A stretch of 9,738 nt of DNA, from contig JAZNBZ010000145.1 in NCBI GenBank assembly GCA_045587285.1, positions 1 to 9,738 of the forward strand. Reading direction: 5' to 3'. The notes under the pieces were generated by a model, which saw only the letters and a program-made list of their open reading frames with translations, was not told the origin of the DNA and did no database searches. The stretch comes from Flemingiibacterium sp045587285 (lineage in GTDB: Bacteria; Bacillota; Clostridia; Oscillospirales; CAG-272). Positions 1-5,486 of this stretch are shown piece by piece (position 1 is the stretch's first letter; every line of letters starts with the position of its first letter). Both the position numbers and the translations under genes were made by a program.

Positions 1-25
1 CCACCTCCCTCCCGGAGGGAGGCTT
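1..25. repeat. Truncated end of a GC-rich palindromic (MITE-like) repeat
   Basis: A near-perfect inverted repeat, CCTCCCTCC at 4-12 and GGAGGGAGG at 14-22, lies at the window edge. Read with its ACCTC...GAGGCTT frame it resembles the reverse complement of the left end of the repeat at 5338-5426 (ACCTCTCCC, then AAAGGGCGAGGCT). I infer that the window opens inside a second, diverged copy of that family. The rest lies outside the window, so its boundary and type are unproven. Confidence 0.4.
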
Positions 26-137
26 GAGGTTGATTGTCGGTAGACCTACAAAGGGAGAGTCTCCGCGCAGCTGGCAGACCGTACAAGTGCGTTCTACGCA
101 TAGCGAGGATAATAGGGCTATGCCCGCATGTGAAAAA
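26..137. other. Hairpin-rich non-coding stretch, function not recognised
   Basis: No convincing gene is seen here. Three short perfect inverted repeats follow each other: GGAGA/TCTCC at 54-64, TGCGT/ACGCA at 88-100 with loop TCT, and GGGC/GCCC at 115-125 with loop TAT. A fourth, stronger one begins at 138. Such a chain could be the 3' part of a small structured RNA or the subterminal region of a mobile element end. I do not recognise a known RNA family (no tmRNA, RNase P or 6S hallmarks), and short ORFs through it lack ribosome binding sites. Confidence 0.3.
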
Positions 138-156
138 CCACCCGCTTGGCGGGTGG
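131..156 (-). terminator. Hairpin, best read as a minus-strand intrinsic terminator
   Basis: An 8-bp GC-rich stem, CCACCCGC (138-145) and GCGGGTGG (149-156) with loop TTG, is flanked on its left by AAAAA. Read on the minus strand it is a hairpin followed by TTTTT, the form of a Rho-independent terminator. On the plus strand the tail is only ATGTTTATTC, so termination there would be weak. No minus-strand gene ends here in this window, so it may stop antisense reading or belong to a structured RNA. Confidence 0.5.
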
Positions 157-188
157 ATGTTTATTCTATCCGTCTTTTCGACAAAATA

Positions 189-217
189 TTGCTTTTTCAG
201 CCAATCTGTGATACAAT
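189..217 (+). promoter_or_regulatory. Sigma-A-type promoter of the DUF6198 membrane gene
   Basis: TTGCTT at 189-194 and TACAAT at 212-217 are separated by 17 bases. The likely start of transcription is near 224. It lies about 36 bases upstream of the start codon, which has AAGGAG at 238-243. Confidence 0.6.
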
Positions 218-252
218 GTATATGTTATATAATCCCGAAGGAGCATATCAAT

Positions 253-975
253 ATGAAAATCAAAAAAACGTCGGAGCTTTTTTGGCTCTTTGGAGTAATA
301 TTTCTCGCACTCGGCGTTGCAATATGCAGTAAAGCAGACCTTGGCGTGTCAATGATAGCCGCACCCGCATTCGTCGTGCAGGAGGCGATCGCACCGCTTT
401 GGAGCGGATTTAGCATAGGCACGACCGAGTACGTAATTCAAGGCTTTATGCTTATTCTGCTCTGCATCGCGGTACGCCGCTTTAATTGGCGCTACCTTCT
501 CGCCTTCGCCGTTGCCGTTATCTACGGCTACACGTTCGATTTCTTTGCGTGGGTGCTTGCGCCGGTGTCCCTCGACGCCGTGTGGCTTCGCTACGTAATG
601 CTTATCGTCGGAGATATCGTGACCGCGTTCGGCGTTGCGTGCTTTTTCCACACGTATATGCCGCTTCAGGTGCACGAACTGTTCGTTGCCGAGATCGCAT
701 CGAGATTCGGTATTGGCATCAACAAGGTCAAGCGCGCGTTTGACGTTACCCTGCTCGTCGTTTCACTAACTCTCGCGTTCTCGCTGTTTGGCGACGCGCG
801 CTCGTTCGACTGGTCCGCGATATACTACACGAGCTTCCACAGCATCGGACTCGGCACGCTGATAACAACGCTTATCAACTCGCCGATAATCGCGCTGATG
901 AGTAAGCTTATAGACAAAATATCCGAGCCGACCGCGATGTTCCCGAGGCTTGAAAAAATATTGAAGCGCGATTAA
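253..975 (+). CDS. DUF6198 / YczE-YitT-like multi-pass membrane protein
   Basis: 240-aa integral membrane protein with about six hydrophobic segments (roughly residues 8-25, 56-75, 80-102, 112-133, 163-179 and 198-216). The first is followed by KADLGVSMIAAPAFVVQ, a glycine-rich loop of the kind found in YczE/YitT-type proteins of Bacillota. The substrate and role of this family are not established, so transport or sensing would be a guess. The start at 253 is chosen because AAGGAG (238-243) sits 9 bases upstream and the promoter at 189-217 lies just before it. The in-frame upstream codon at 34 would precede that promoter. The charged C-terminus ends at a TAA that runs into a strong terminator. 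The gene is monocistronic and converges on the phage-type cassette. Confidence 0.75.
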   Translation: MKIKKTSELFWLFGVIFLALGVAICSKADLGVSMIAAPAFVVQEAIAPLWSGFSIGTTEYVIQGFMLILLCIAVRRFNWRYLLAFAVAVIYGYTFDFFAWVLAPVSLDAVWLRYVMLIVGDIVTAFGVACFFHTYMPLQVHELFVAEIASRFGIGINKVKRAFDVTLLVVSLTLAFSLFGDARSFDWSAIYYTSFHSIGLGTLITTLINSPIIALMSKLIDKISEPTAMFPRLEKILKRD

Positions 976-1013
976 AAAACCGCCGTCACGACACCGTGAC
1001 GGCGGCTATTTTT
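974..1013. terminator. Bidirectional intrinsic terminator
   Basis: A perfect 11-bp stem, CCGCCGTCACG (980-990) and CGTGACGGCGG (995-1005), has loop ACAC. On the plus strand it is followed by CTATTTTT; on the minus strand the hairpin is followed by TTTTTT (979-974). It ends the DUF6198 gene from the left and the phage-type cassette from the right, since the holin stop codon lies at 1012-1014. Confidence 0.9.
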
Positions 1014-1218
1014 ACTCCGACGCGCCCTTCCCACTCGCGTCAACAATGCCCTCGCCGACTATGTACGCGATGAGCGTCGCACCTGCCATAATAATGGCGG
1101 TCACCTCTGCGGCAGTGGATTCGCCCACGCCGAAGCCGACCATAAGCGCGGTCACGAAACCGACAACCGCCACCCAGAACTTACGCGACGTAAGCTTGCG
1201 CTTCCAATCAATTTTCAT
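1012..1218 (-). CDS. Small phage holin (two membrane helices)
   Basis: 68-aa protein with a basic N-terminus (MKIDWKRKLTSRKFW), two hydrophobic segments (about 14-31 and 37-56) parted by a short GVGES turn, and a short polar tail. This is the layout of the small holins found in phages of Clostridia and Bacilli, which form membrane lesions that release the endolysin to the cell wall. The start ATG follows the previous stop by 6 bases, with AAAGG/TAGG-type ribosome binding sequence in the junction. It is the last gene of the cassette and ends at the bidirectional terminator. Function is inferred from topology, size and the adjacent endolysin; no experimentally known holin is clearly recognised. 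Confidence 0.7.
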   Translation of the reverse strand: MKIDWKRKLTSRKFWVAVVGFVTALMVGFGVGESTAAEVTAIIMAGATLIAYIVGEGIVDASGKGASE

Positions 1219-1224
1219 ATGTAC

Positions 1225-1479
1225 CTACCTTTCTATATCTTCTTTTTCGATTTTCAAGTTGTACCTTTTGAGAAGCTTGATGCGGTTCTCGTTCTTCGCC
1301 TTCCAGAAGTAGAAGCCCGTCGCCGTAGCAAGCTCGCCGAATATCGCCGGTATCAGATACGCGAGCGGTGACGTGTCACCCGTGCGCCAAACGATCGCAC
1401 AGGTGAACACCGTCACGCCGAGCGTAAGCAAAAACGCCGCCCAAAAGATGAATTTCGAGAACTCAATAAATATCTTCAT
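1225..1479 (-). CDS. Two-helix membrane protein of the lysis cassette (holin-like or unknown)
   Basis: 84-aa protein with hydrophobic segments at about residues 9-31 and 39-60 and a strongly charged C-terminal tail (from KAKNENR to the end). Its start overlaps the endolysin stop by ATGA (1476-1479), with GGAGG 6 bases upstream, so translation is probably coupled. Its position between endolysin and holin suggests a second holin, an antiholin or a lysis accessory protein. I do not recognise the family, so the role rests on topology and neighbours only. Confidence 0.6.
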   Translation of the reverse strand: MKIFIEFSKFIFWAAFLLTLGVTVFTCAIVWRTGDTSPLAYLIPAIFGELATATGFYFWKAKNENRIKLLKRYNLKIEKEDIER

Positions 1480-2183
1480 ACGCTGCCTCCGAGCTTGCGT
1501 ATCAGATCAGGCAGATACCGCACCCTCTCGGCGTTCACACGCCAATATGCAGGCGTGTTGATAACGCCTGCCTTCACAAGCGAGGACAGCGCCATATCAA
1601 GCGATGCACTCGCCACCCCTGCCCGTTTGACCTTATCCGCCACGCGAACGATGAGCGTATCGAGATACTGCACGTCGTGTGAGTGATCGTACCAATATGC
1701 AGGCGTGTTGATAACACCTACCGCCGCTAACTTGTCAACCGCAACGCTTACGCCGTCGTACGTGCCGAGCACGTTTTTGATCCCGAGATATTCCGCCGCG
1801 TCGATATGCTTCGATCCAAGGCGGCACTCGAAATGCAGATGCTTGCCCGTGACCTGCCCCGTCGCGCCCTCGATGCCGATGACGTCGCCTGCCTTGACGC
1901 TCGCGCCGACATTCACCAAACGCTTGGCAAGGTGGCAGTAGTAAATCGTAACGCCGTCCGCGCCCGTGATAGCAACGTACTCGCCCCACTCCCACGTCGC
2001 GTTCGACTTATCCGTGACAATGCGGCTGCGCGCGACCTTGCCGTCCGCAGCCGCAACAACCTCGTCGCCTCCGATAGCTACTAAATCCACGCCACCGTGA
2101 AAGTGCCGCCAACCGTTTATCGGGTGTATGCGGTAGCCGTACGGCGACGTCAGGCGGCATTTCTGTGATTTAAACGGAAGCAT
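1476..2183 (-). CDS. Phage endolysin: M23 metallopeptidase with duplicated C-terminal wall-targeting motif
   Basis: 235-aa protein. The N-terminal half is an M23 (lysostaphin/LytM-type) zinc endopeptidase, expected to cut peptidoglycan cross-bridges or stem peptides. Zinc and catalytic residues are visible: H29 and D33 in HGGVDL, H84 in YCHLAKR, and H115/H117 in GKHLHFE. Residues from about 150 carry two copies of a repeat centred on GVINTPAYW (about 156-164 and 206-214), each followed by a helix with YLDTLI or YLPDLI. This resembles C-terminal repeats common in clostridial phage lysins and probably helps wall binding or oligomerisation. Start: the upstream in-frame codon at 2204 is TTG and has no good ribosome binding site, whereas ATG at 2183 follows TGGAGG at sensible spacing and lies one base after the previous stop. 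No signal peptide is seen, so export depends on a holin. Confidence 0.88.
   Translation of the reverse strand: MLPFKSQKCRLTSPYGYRIHPINGWRHFHGGVDLVAIGGDEVVAAADGKVARSRIVTDKSNATWEWGEYVAITGADGVTIYYCHLAKRLVNVGASVKAGDVIGIEGATGQVTGKHLHFECRLGSKHIDAAEYLGIKNVLGTYDGVSVAVDKLAAVGVINTPAYWYDHSHDVQYLDTLIVRVADKVKRAGVASASLDMALSSLVKAGVINTPAYWRVNAERVRYLPDLIRKLGGSV
1542..1565. repeat. Direct repeat copy 1 inside the endolysin gene
   Basis: 24 bases are identical to 1692-1715 and encode most of the INTPAYW motif. The identity at DNA level, including synonymous positions, suggests a recent duplication or gene conversion of the C-terminal module. Confidence 0.85.
1692..1715. repeat. Direct repeat copy 2 inside the endolysin gene
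   Basis: Second copy of the 24-base repeat found at 1542-1565, 150 bases away and in the same reading frame (50 codons apart). It encodes the first of the two INTPAYW motifs of the protein. Confidence 0.85.
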
Positions 2184-2184
2184 A

Positions 2185-2526
2185 TCAGACTGCCTCCATT
2201 TCAAGCGGAAGGTTGTCTATCGCCGCCATAAGCAGGTCCGCGTCGCCGTTTCCGCCGAGCTCATTGTGATAAAGCTCGTGCCATTTGTGCATCATCTTTC
2301 TGTCCTCCCACGTGATACTGCCGCTTTGTATCAGCTCCGTGCCCTGCCAGCGTATCAAAAAGAGCATCATATACCTAAGCGCCGTCGTGTGCGCGGCGGC
2401 ACTTTGCCGCCTTTCGTCGCTGATTGCGTCCGCGCGCTGAATTTTGTATATGATAATACTCATTATCCCTGCCGCCACAGCCGCGCCGATACCGCCCGAA
2501 AGAAGCGCTATTAACGTTTCGCTCAT
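2185..2526 (-). CDS. Membrane-anchored phage protein (holin-like)
   Basis: 113-aa protein with one hydrophobic N-terminal segment (about residues 5-27, glycine- and alanine-rich) and a soluble remainder ending in a WHELYHNELGGNGDAD region. Proteins of this shape, with a YHxLGGN-like stretch near the C-terminus, recur just before endolysins in phages of Clostridia and are often labelled holin or hypothetical. The start overlaps the stop of the 53-aa gene by ATGA (2523-2526), and the endolysin ATG follows its own stop by one base. This places it firmly in the lysis operon. Its exact biochemical role is unproven. Confidence 0.65.
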   Translation of the reverse strand: MSETLIALLSGGIGAAVAAGIMSIIIYKIQRADAISDERRQSAAAHTTALRYMMLFLIRWQGTELIQSGSITWEDRKMMHKWHELYHNELGGNGDADLLMAAIDNLPLEMEAV

Positions 2527-2684
2527 TCGCTCACTTCCTCGCTCGCGAATATAGTCTCGTACTCCTCGCGCGTTATTTCGTGAAACCGTGACGCGTCCAC
2601 GCCCTCGGCGAGGTATATCACCGTGCCGTACACAGTGCCGTCGGTGAGGATATACCCCTCTCTTGCTTCTATCGTTTCTCGCAT
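2523..2684 (-). CDS. 53-aa phage tail/lysis-region protein, unknown function
   Basis: A 53-codon gene that starts at ATG 2684 with AGGAGG a few bases upstream and overlaps the next gene by ATGA. It reads MRETIEAREGYILTDGTVYG at the N-terminus, then IYLAEGVDASRFHEIT and an acidic tail. The YxLTxGxVYG...EITxEEYE pattern recalls small conserved proteins between tail-fibre and holin genes in clostridial phages. There is no membrane segment, and no function can be assigned from sequence. Coding status is well supported by the ribosome binding site and the overlap. Confidence 0.75.
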   Translation of the reverse strand: MRETIEAREGYILTDGTVYGTVIYLAEGVDASRFHEITREEYETIFASEEVSE

Positions 2685-2697
2685 ACTATCCCCTCCT

Positions 2698-3519
2698 TTA
2701 TATCAGCGATATCGTCCAATTTGAACGTGTGGCGATAAGGTCTTGCCACTCTGCGGAGCTTGCGCCATCGTTCGCGCCCTCAAGCTGTTCAAATGCATTG
2801 CTTACGGCGGTCTTGGAAAGCGTTATTTTGTAGCCGCTCGTTGTAGTTGACAGTGCGTTTATAATGCTAATTATGCTGTCGTGCGAAAGCTTCGCGCTCC
2901 ACTGAACGTTAAATCCGTCGTAGCCTATAACGCCCTCAATTGCTATATTGACAAGGTTATAACACATAAAAATCGCATTGGAAAGATTTTGACTTCCGTC
3001 AGCCTTTAATATCAATTTATCAACGGTTACGACGCCTGCATTGGCAAACATATTAGTAAGCGCAGTTGCGCTCCTCGTATCAATTTCAGGAAATCTTGCA
3101 GGAGAGTTGTATCTCGTAAAATACGTGAAATTCGTGCATTTCGAGGTGTCAAGCTTTACACCGCTTTCCTCAAGCGCAAAGCTCAAATCAAAATTAGCAC
3201 TCAACCACCCCGAGAACATATAGTCTGCTCGCGTTACGTTAAGGTCGTACTTTGGCTTAAACGCGCCCGTATCCCAACCGCCGCCGGCAAAAGCGTATTG
3301 ATATTCGCTCCTCGTGCCGTTCTGCTGAAAAGCATCCCAAAAGCGGTCGTATTCTGCCTCTATGCCGTTTATTTCTCCGAGCATATAGCCCTCGTTCACA
3401 CCCTTATCGTAAACGCTGTAAACCTCGCTTGCCATACCGTCGAGAGTGAGCAGCTCGGAGGTACCCATTCGATCGCGTATCGCGTCGGCTATCGCCTTCA
3501 TTTTTTCATTAACGCTCAT
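2698..3519 (-). CDS. Phage tail-tip / receptor-binding-type protein with BspA-like repeats
   Basis: 273-aa protein. The N-terminus (MSVNEKMKAIADAIRDRMGT, then LLTLDGMAS) is a module seen at the start of many tail-tip proteins in phages of Clostridia and usually serves as the attachment part. From about residue 75 to 240 the sequence has irregular leucine-rich, BspA-like units (for example ADYMFSGW, TALTNMFANAG, QNLSNAIFMCYNLVNI, SIISIINALSTTTSGY), fitting a surface-recognition domain. ATG at 3519 is preferred over the in-frame GTG at 3525 because GGAGG lies 9 bases before the ATG but only 3 bases before the GTG. The start shares one base with the upstream stop (TAATG). Likely role: binding the bacterial surface; the ligand is unknown. 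Confidence 0.72.
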   Translation of the reverse strand: MSVNEKMKAIADAIRDRMGTSELLTLDGMASEVYSVYDKGVNEGYMLGEINGIEAEYDRFWDAFQQNGTRSEYQYAFAGGGWDTGAFKPKYDLNVTRADYMFSGWLSANFDLSFALEESGVKLDTSKCTNFTYFTRYNSPARFPEIDTRSATALTNMFANAGVVTVDKLILKADGSQNLSNAIFMCYNLVNIAIEGVIGYDGFNVQWSAKLSHDSIISIINALSTTTSGYKITLSKTAVSNAFEQLEGANDGASSAEWQDLIATRSNWTISLI

Positions 3520-4097
3520 TACCACGCACCTCCGAGAATAGCCTCGTCAACGTACGCCTTTATTTCGGCCTTGTCCGCCTGCGTCCAGTAGTCCGTACCG
3601 CGGACGGGAGTGTAGCCGTCTGTGCCGTCCTTACCGCTTGCACCCGTTTCGCCCTGCGCCGAAACGCCCGTGTCAACGCCGCCGACGTACCAATGCCCGT
3701 CATCACCGATATGCGGTGCAACATCGCCTATAGCCGTAAGAAGCTGCTGCCACGTATCGGGCGTCGGCTCCTGCGAGATATCGCCCTCGTGCGCACCCGA
3801 ATTGACCGTTTTAGGCGATGCCCAAAGCGTCGGACGGCGCTTGTCATCGCTCTCGCCGTACACGCCAACGAGAAGCGTACCGCTCTCGCAGAGCGCCTCC
3901 CACGGAATAACGCAGACGCCATCGACTATAAGCTGCTCAACTGCCATATTCTCGCGCTTGAACACCGCCTTTTTCGTGACGTACCCGTCCCACGCAGCAT
4001 CGAACGTGAACTCGGCGATATGCGCGCCGCGTGCCCCGGCGACGAGAGTTTCGTTTTCCGTCGCGACTATTCTCGCGCCGTTTACGCTGTATTTCAT
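3519..4097 (-). CDS. Phage tail-fibre / baseplate protein with collagen-like segment
   Basis: 192-aa protein. Residues 1-95 form a beta-rich N-terminal domain (FTFDAAWDGYVTKKAVF and an IPWEAL motif) like those at the start of BppU-type baseplate or fibre proteins. Residues 110-145 form a linker (TWQQLL, GDDGHWYVGGVDTGVSAQ). Residues 149-161 are a short collagen-like Gly-X-Y run (GETGASGKDGTDG), followed by GYTPVRGTDYW and a helix, ADKAEIKAYVDEAI. That tail end is very widespread in Bacillota phage fibres and probably supports trimerisation. The start at 4097 is chosen because a perfect AGGAGGTGA (4110-4102) precedes it and it overlaps the mini-ORF stop by ATGA. The longer reading frame to 4235 would begin at the -35 box of the promoter and lacks a ribosome binding site. 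Confidence 0.78.
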   Translation of the reverse strand: MKYSVNGARIVATENETLVAGARGAHIAEFTFDAAWDGYVTKKAVFKRENMAVEQLIVDGVCVIPWEALCESGTLLVGVYGESDDKRRPTLWASPKTVNSGAHEGDISQEPTPDTWQQLLTAIGDVAPHIGDDGHWYVGGVDTGVSAQGETGASGKDGTDGYTPVRGTDYWTQADKAEIKAYVDEAILGGAW

Positions 4098-4147
4098 AAC
4101 CTCACCTCCTCTGAAATATTCCAGAACAATACAGTGTACCCTTTCAT
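4094..4147 (-). CDS. 17-codon mini-ORF (leader peptide or remnant) coupled to the fibre gene
   Basis: Encodes MKGYTVLFWNISEEVRL and stops in an ATGA overlap with the fibre gene. AAGGAG lies 8 bases before its ATG, and its own codons contain the AGGAGGTGA that serves the fibre gene. It could be a translated leader that couples and boosts downstream translation, or a stump of a longer tail gene lost by deletion. The peptide matches nothing I recognise. Translation is plausible from the signals but unproven. Confidence 0.5.
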   Translation of the reverse strand: MKGYTVLFWNISEEVRL

Positions 4148-4175
4148 TTTTTCTTCTCCTTAAATCAGTGTGCAG

Positions 4176-4196
4176 GCGGCATACACCGCTTGCCGC
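4176..4196 (-). promoter_or_regulatory. 5'-end stem-loop in the cassette leader
   Basis: GCGGCA and TGCCGC form a 6-bp inverted repeat with a 9-base loop. It lies just after the predicted start of transcription near 4199, so the mRNA would begin with this hairpin, which may protect its 5' end or act as a binding site. Confidence 0.4.
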
Positions 4197-4205
4197 TATC
4201 AGCAT

Positions 4206-4235
4206 AGCATATTCAAAGCCTTCCGCGCGCGTCAA
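4206..4235 (-). promoter_or_regulatory. Predicted promoter of the phage-type cassette
   Basis: On the minus strand TTGACG (4235-4230) and TATGCT (4211-4206) are 18 bases apart. Transcription would start near 4199 and give a leader of about 50 bases before the mini-ORF. It matches the -35 consensus at 5 of 6 and the -10 at 4 of 6. No other late-phage promoter or upstream phage gene is present, so the cassette would depend on this or a cryptic site. Confidence 0.5.
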
Positions 4236-4307
4236 ACACCGCCGTCCTTCGCTGCGTATTTACACAGCCTTTTCTGCCGCATATACAGCATATTAGTTGC
4301 TTGTGCC

Positions 4308-4340
4308 AAAAAATAAAAAAGCGCCGTCTATTGACAGCGC
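4308..4340 (-). terminator. Minus-strand intrinsic terminator embedded in the kinase promoter
   Basis: On the minus strand GCGCTGTC and GACGGCGC form an 8-bp stem (one T-G pair) with loop AATA, followed by TTTTTTATTTTTT. Its right arm and loop (4329-4340) include the -35 box (4331-4336) of the sugar-kinase promoter. No minus-strand gene ends here, so it probably blocks leftward antisense reading into the lysis cassette, or is a relic of a lost gene. Confidence 0.6.
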
Positions 4341-4359
4341 GCGGTGCGTTTGGTATAAT
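4331..4359 (+). promoter_or_regulatory. Perfect-consensus sigma-A promoter of the sugar kinase
   Basis: TTGACA (4331-4336), a 17-base spacer, then TATAAT (4354-4359). Both boxes match consensus exactly, which suggests strong expression unless repressed. The expected start of transcription is near 4366, about 30 bases before the start codon. Confidence 0.85.
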
Positions 4360-4395
4360 ATTACTATAAATCCACCGAAAGGTCATATTACGGCT

Positions 4396-5301
4396 ATGAT
4401 AACAACGCTCACTCTAAATCCCGTTTTCGACGTACACGTCACGCTCCCCGAGTTTCGTCTCGGACGCGAAAATTTAGCGGCGTCGCGCTCCACCGACGCA
4501 GGCGGGAAGGGCATAAACATTTCTCGCGTTCTGCTCTCGGCAGGGCTGAAAAGCACCGCTGTAGTAGCGCTTCCGCACGACGGCGGCGAGGAGTTCTCGT
4601 CCGCGCTTCGATGTGAGGGCATCGAGCCGCAGATAATTCCGTGCGGCGGACGCGTGCGCGAGAACGTCACCATACACACAGAGCGCGAGGAAACGCGCCT
4701 TTCCTTCAAGGGCTTCAGCGCCGACGCTTCCCTTCTTTCCAAAGTCGAAGCGCTTATCCCCGACGGCGGCATAGTAACCTTTTCGGGAAGCCTTCCCGAG
4801 GGCATTTCACGCGAGGACACCGAAGCGTTTCTGATACGCCTTCGCGAGCGCGGCGTGCGCCTCGTTATCGACTCAAAATCCGTCACGCTCGATATGATAC
4901 GCAAAATAAAGCCGTGGCTTATCAAGCCAAACACCGAGGAGTGCGAGGAATACTTCGGCGTGCAGGACGAGAGCGGGCTTTGCGACACCGCGAAAAAGCT
5001 CCACGCAGACGGTATCGAAAACGTGATGATATCGCTTGGCGGCGATGGTGCCATACTCGCAGCAGGCGGTAAGCTCTACCGCGCGCACGTTCCGAAAATA
5101 GAGCCGCTTTCCACCGTCGGAGCAGGCGACTCGACCGTTGCAGGCTTTATCGCCGCAGACGGCAAATCGCCCGACGAGCAGCTCCGTCTTGCCGTATCGT
5201 ACGGCACGGCGGCGTGTCTTGTGAGCGGCACGAAGCCACCGAAAATGGACGAGGTCAAACGCATATATGAGGCTGTACGCGTGGAAACGGTTGATATGTG
5301 A
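4396..5301 (+). CDS. 1-phosphofructokinase-family hexose kinase (FruK/LacC type)
   Basis: 301-aa PfkB-fold kinase, the usual length for 1-phosphofructokinase or tagatose-6-phosphate kinase, which phosphorylate fructose-1-P or tagatose-6-P with ATP in the cytoplasm. Visible motifs are LTLNPVFD at the N-terminus, GGKGIN at 36-41, SGSLPEG at 130-136, KPNTEE at 177-182, SLGGDGA at 213-219 and the PfkB signature STVGAGDS at 239-246, with D245 as expected catalytic base. The start at 4396 is chosen because the family N-terminus begins there and the promoter ends just upstream. The ribosome binding site is weak (GAAAGG, about 13 bases away). The gene stands alone: no fructose PTS, aldolase or FruR-like gene adjoins it. 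FruK and LacC specificity cannot be separated by eye; FruK is slightly favoured. Confidence 0.85.
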   Translation: MITTLTLNPVFDVHVTLPEFRLGRENLAASRSTDAGGKGINISRVLLSAGLKSTAVVALPHDGGEEFSSALRCEGIEPQIIPCGGRVRENVTIHTEREETRLSFKGFSADASLLSKVEALIPDGGIVTFSGSLPEGISREDTEAFLIRLRERGVRLVIDSKSVTLDMIRKIKPWLIKPNTEECEEYFGVQDESGLCDTAKKLHADGIENVMISLGGDGAILAAGGKLYRAHVPKIEPLSTVGAGDSTVAGFIAADGKSPDEQLRLAVSYGTAACLVSGTKPPKMDEVKRIYEAVRVETVDM

Positions 5302-5337
5302 TTGATAAGATGCCTCACTGTGCAAGCAAGCTTATGG

Positions 5338-5426
5338 AGCCTCGCCCTTTGGGAGAGGTGTCGCCGCAGGCGACGGAGAGGGCCCTCTCACCCGCTATCG
5401 CGGGAGCTCTCCCACAGGGAGAGCCT
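5338..5426. repeat. MITE-like palindromic repeat with imperfect terminal inverted repeats
   Basis: About 89 bp without coding sequence. The ends (from AGCCTCGCCCTTTGGGAGAG at 5338-5357 to CTCTCCCACAGGGAGAGCCT at 5407-5426) are inverted repeats with about three mismatches. Inside are stem-loops GTCGCC/GGCGAC (5360-5374), the 14-base palindrome GAGAGGGCCCTCTC (5376-5389), CCCGC/GCGGG (5391-5404) and GCTCTCCC/GGGAGAGC (5406-5424). No clear flanking target duplication is seen. It resembles small palindromic repeats scattered through intergenic regions of gut Bacillota and the fragment at position 1. Confidence 0.75.
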
Positions 5427-5445
5427 TTAACGGTTGAGTATAACC

Positions 5446-5486
5446 AAGAAAGCAGATAACCCAAAAGGCTATCTGCTTTCTTTTTT
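5446..5486. terminator. Strong intrinsic terminator between convergent kinase and GH127 genes
   Basis: A perfect 13-bp stem, AAGAAAGCAGATA (5446-5458) and TATCTGCTTTCTT (5470-5482), with an 11-base loop runs straight into TTTTTT on the plus strand. On the minus strand the same hairpin follows the GH127 stop codon at once, but its tail (TTGGTTATAC) is poorer. It thus serves the kinase transcript best and may serve both. Confidence 0.85.

Noticed and set aside
34..252. N-terminal extension of the DUF6198 reading frame
   Set aside because: It would start before the promoter at 189-217, crosses the hairpin chain and lacks a ribosome binding site; the membrane protein begins well at 253.
2184..2204. 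Endolysin start at 2204
   Set aside because: The codon there is TTG inside the upstream gene; ATG at 2183 has a better ribosome binding site and one-base spacing.
4098..4235. 46-codon N-terminal extension of the fibre protein
   Set aside because: It begins at the -35 box, has no ribosome binding site, and the perfect AGGAGGTGA points to the start at 4097.
3622..4296. Plus-strand frames opposite the fibre gene
   Set aside because: Serine/proline-rich composition typical of antisense shadows; the minus-strand gene has family motifs and a ribosome binding site.
974..4328. AAAAAA-N-CGCCGTC at 974-987 and 4315-4328 as attachment sites bounding the phage cassette
   Set aside because: The match is short, A-rich, has one mismatch and both copies are parts of terminator hairpins, so function explains it; no integrase or tRNA gene is present.
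5286..5437. AACGGTTGA at 5286-5294 and 5429-5437 as a target duplication of the repeat at 5338-5426
   Set aside because: The left copy lies inside the end of the kinase gene, 43 bases from the element, so it does not abut it; chance or an older event is equally likely.
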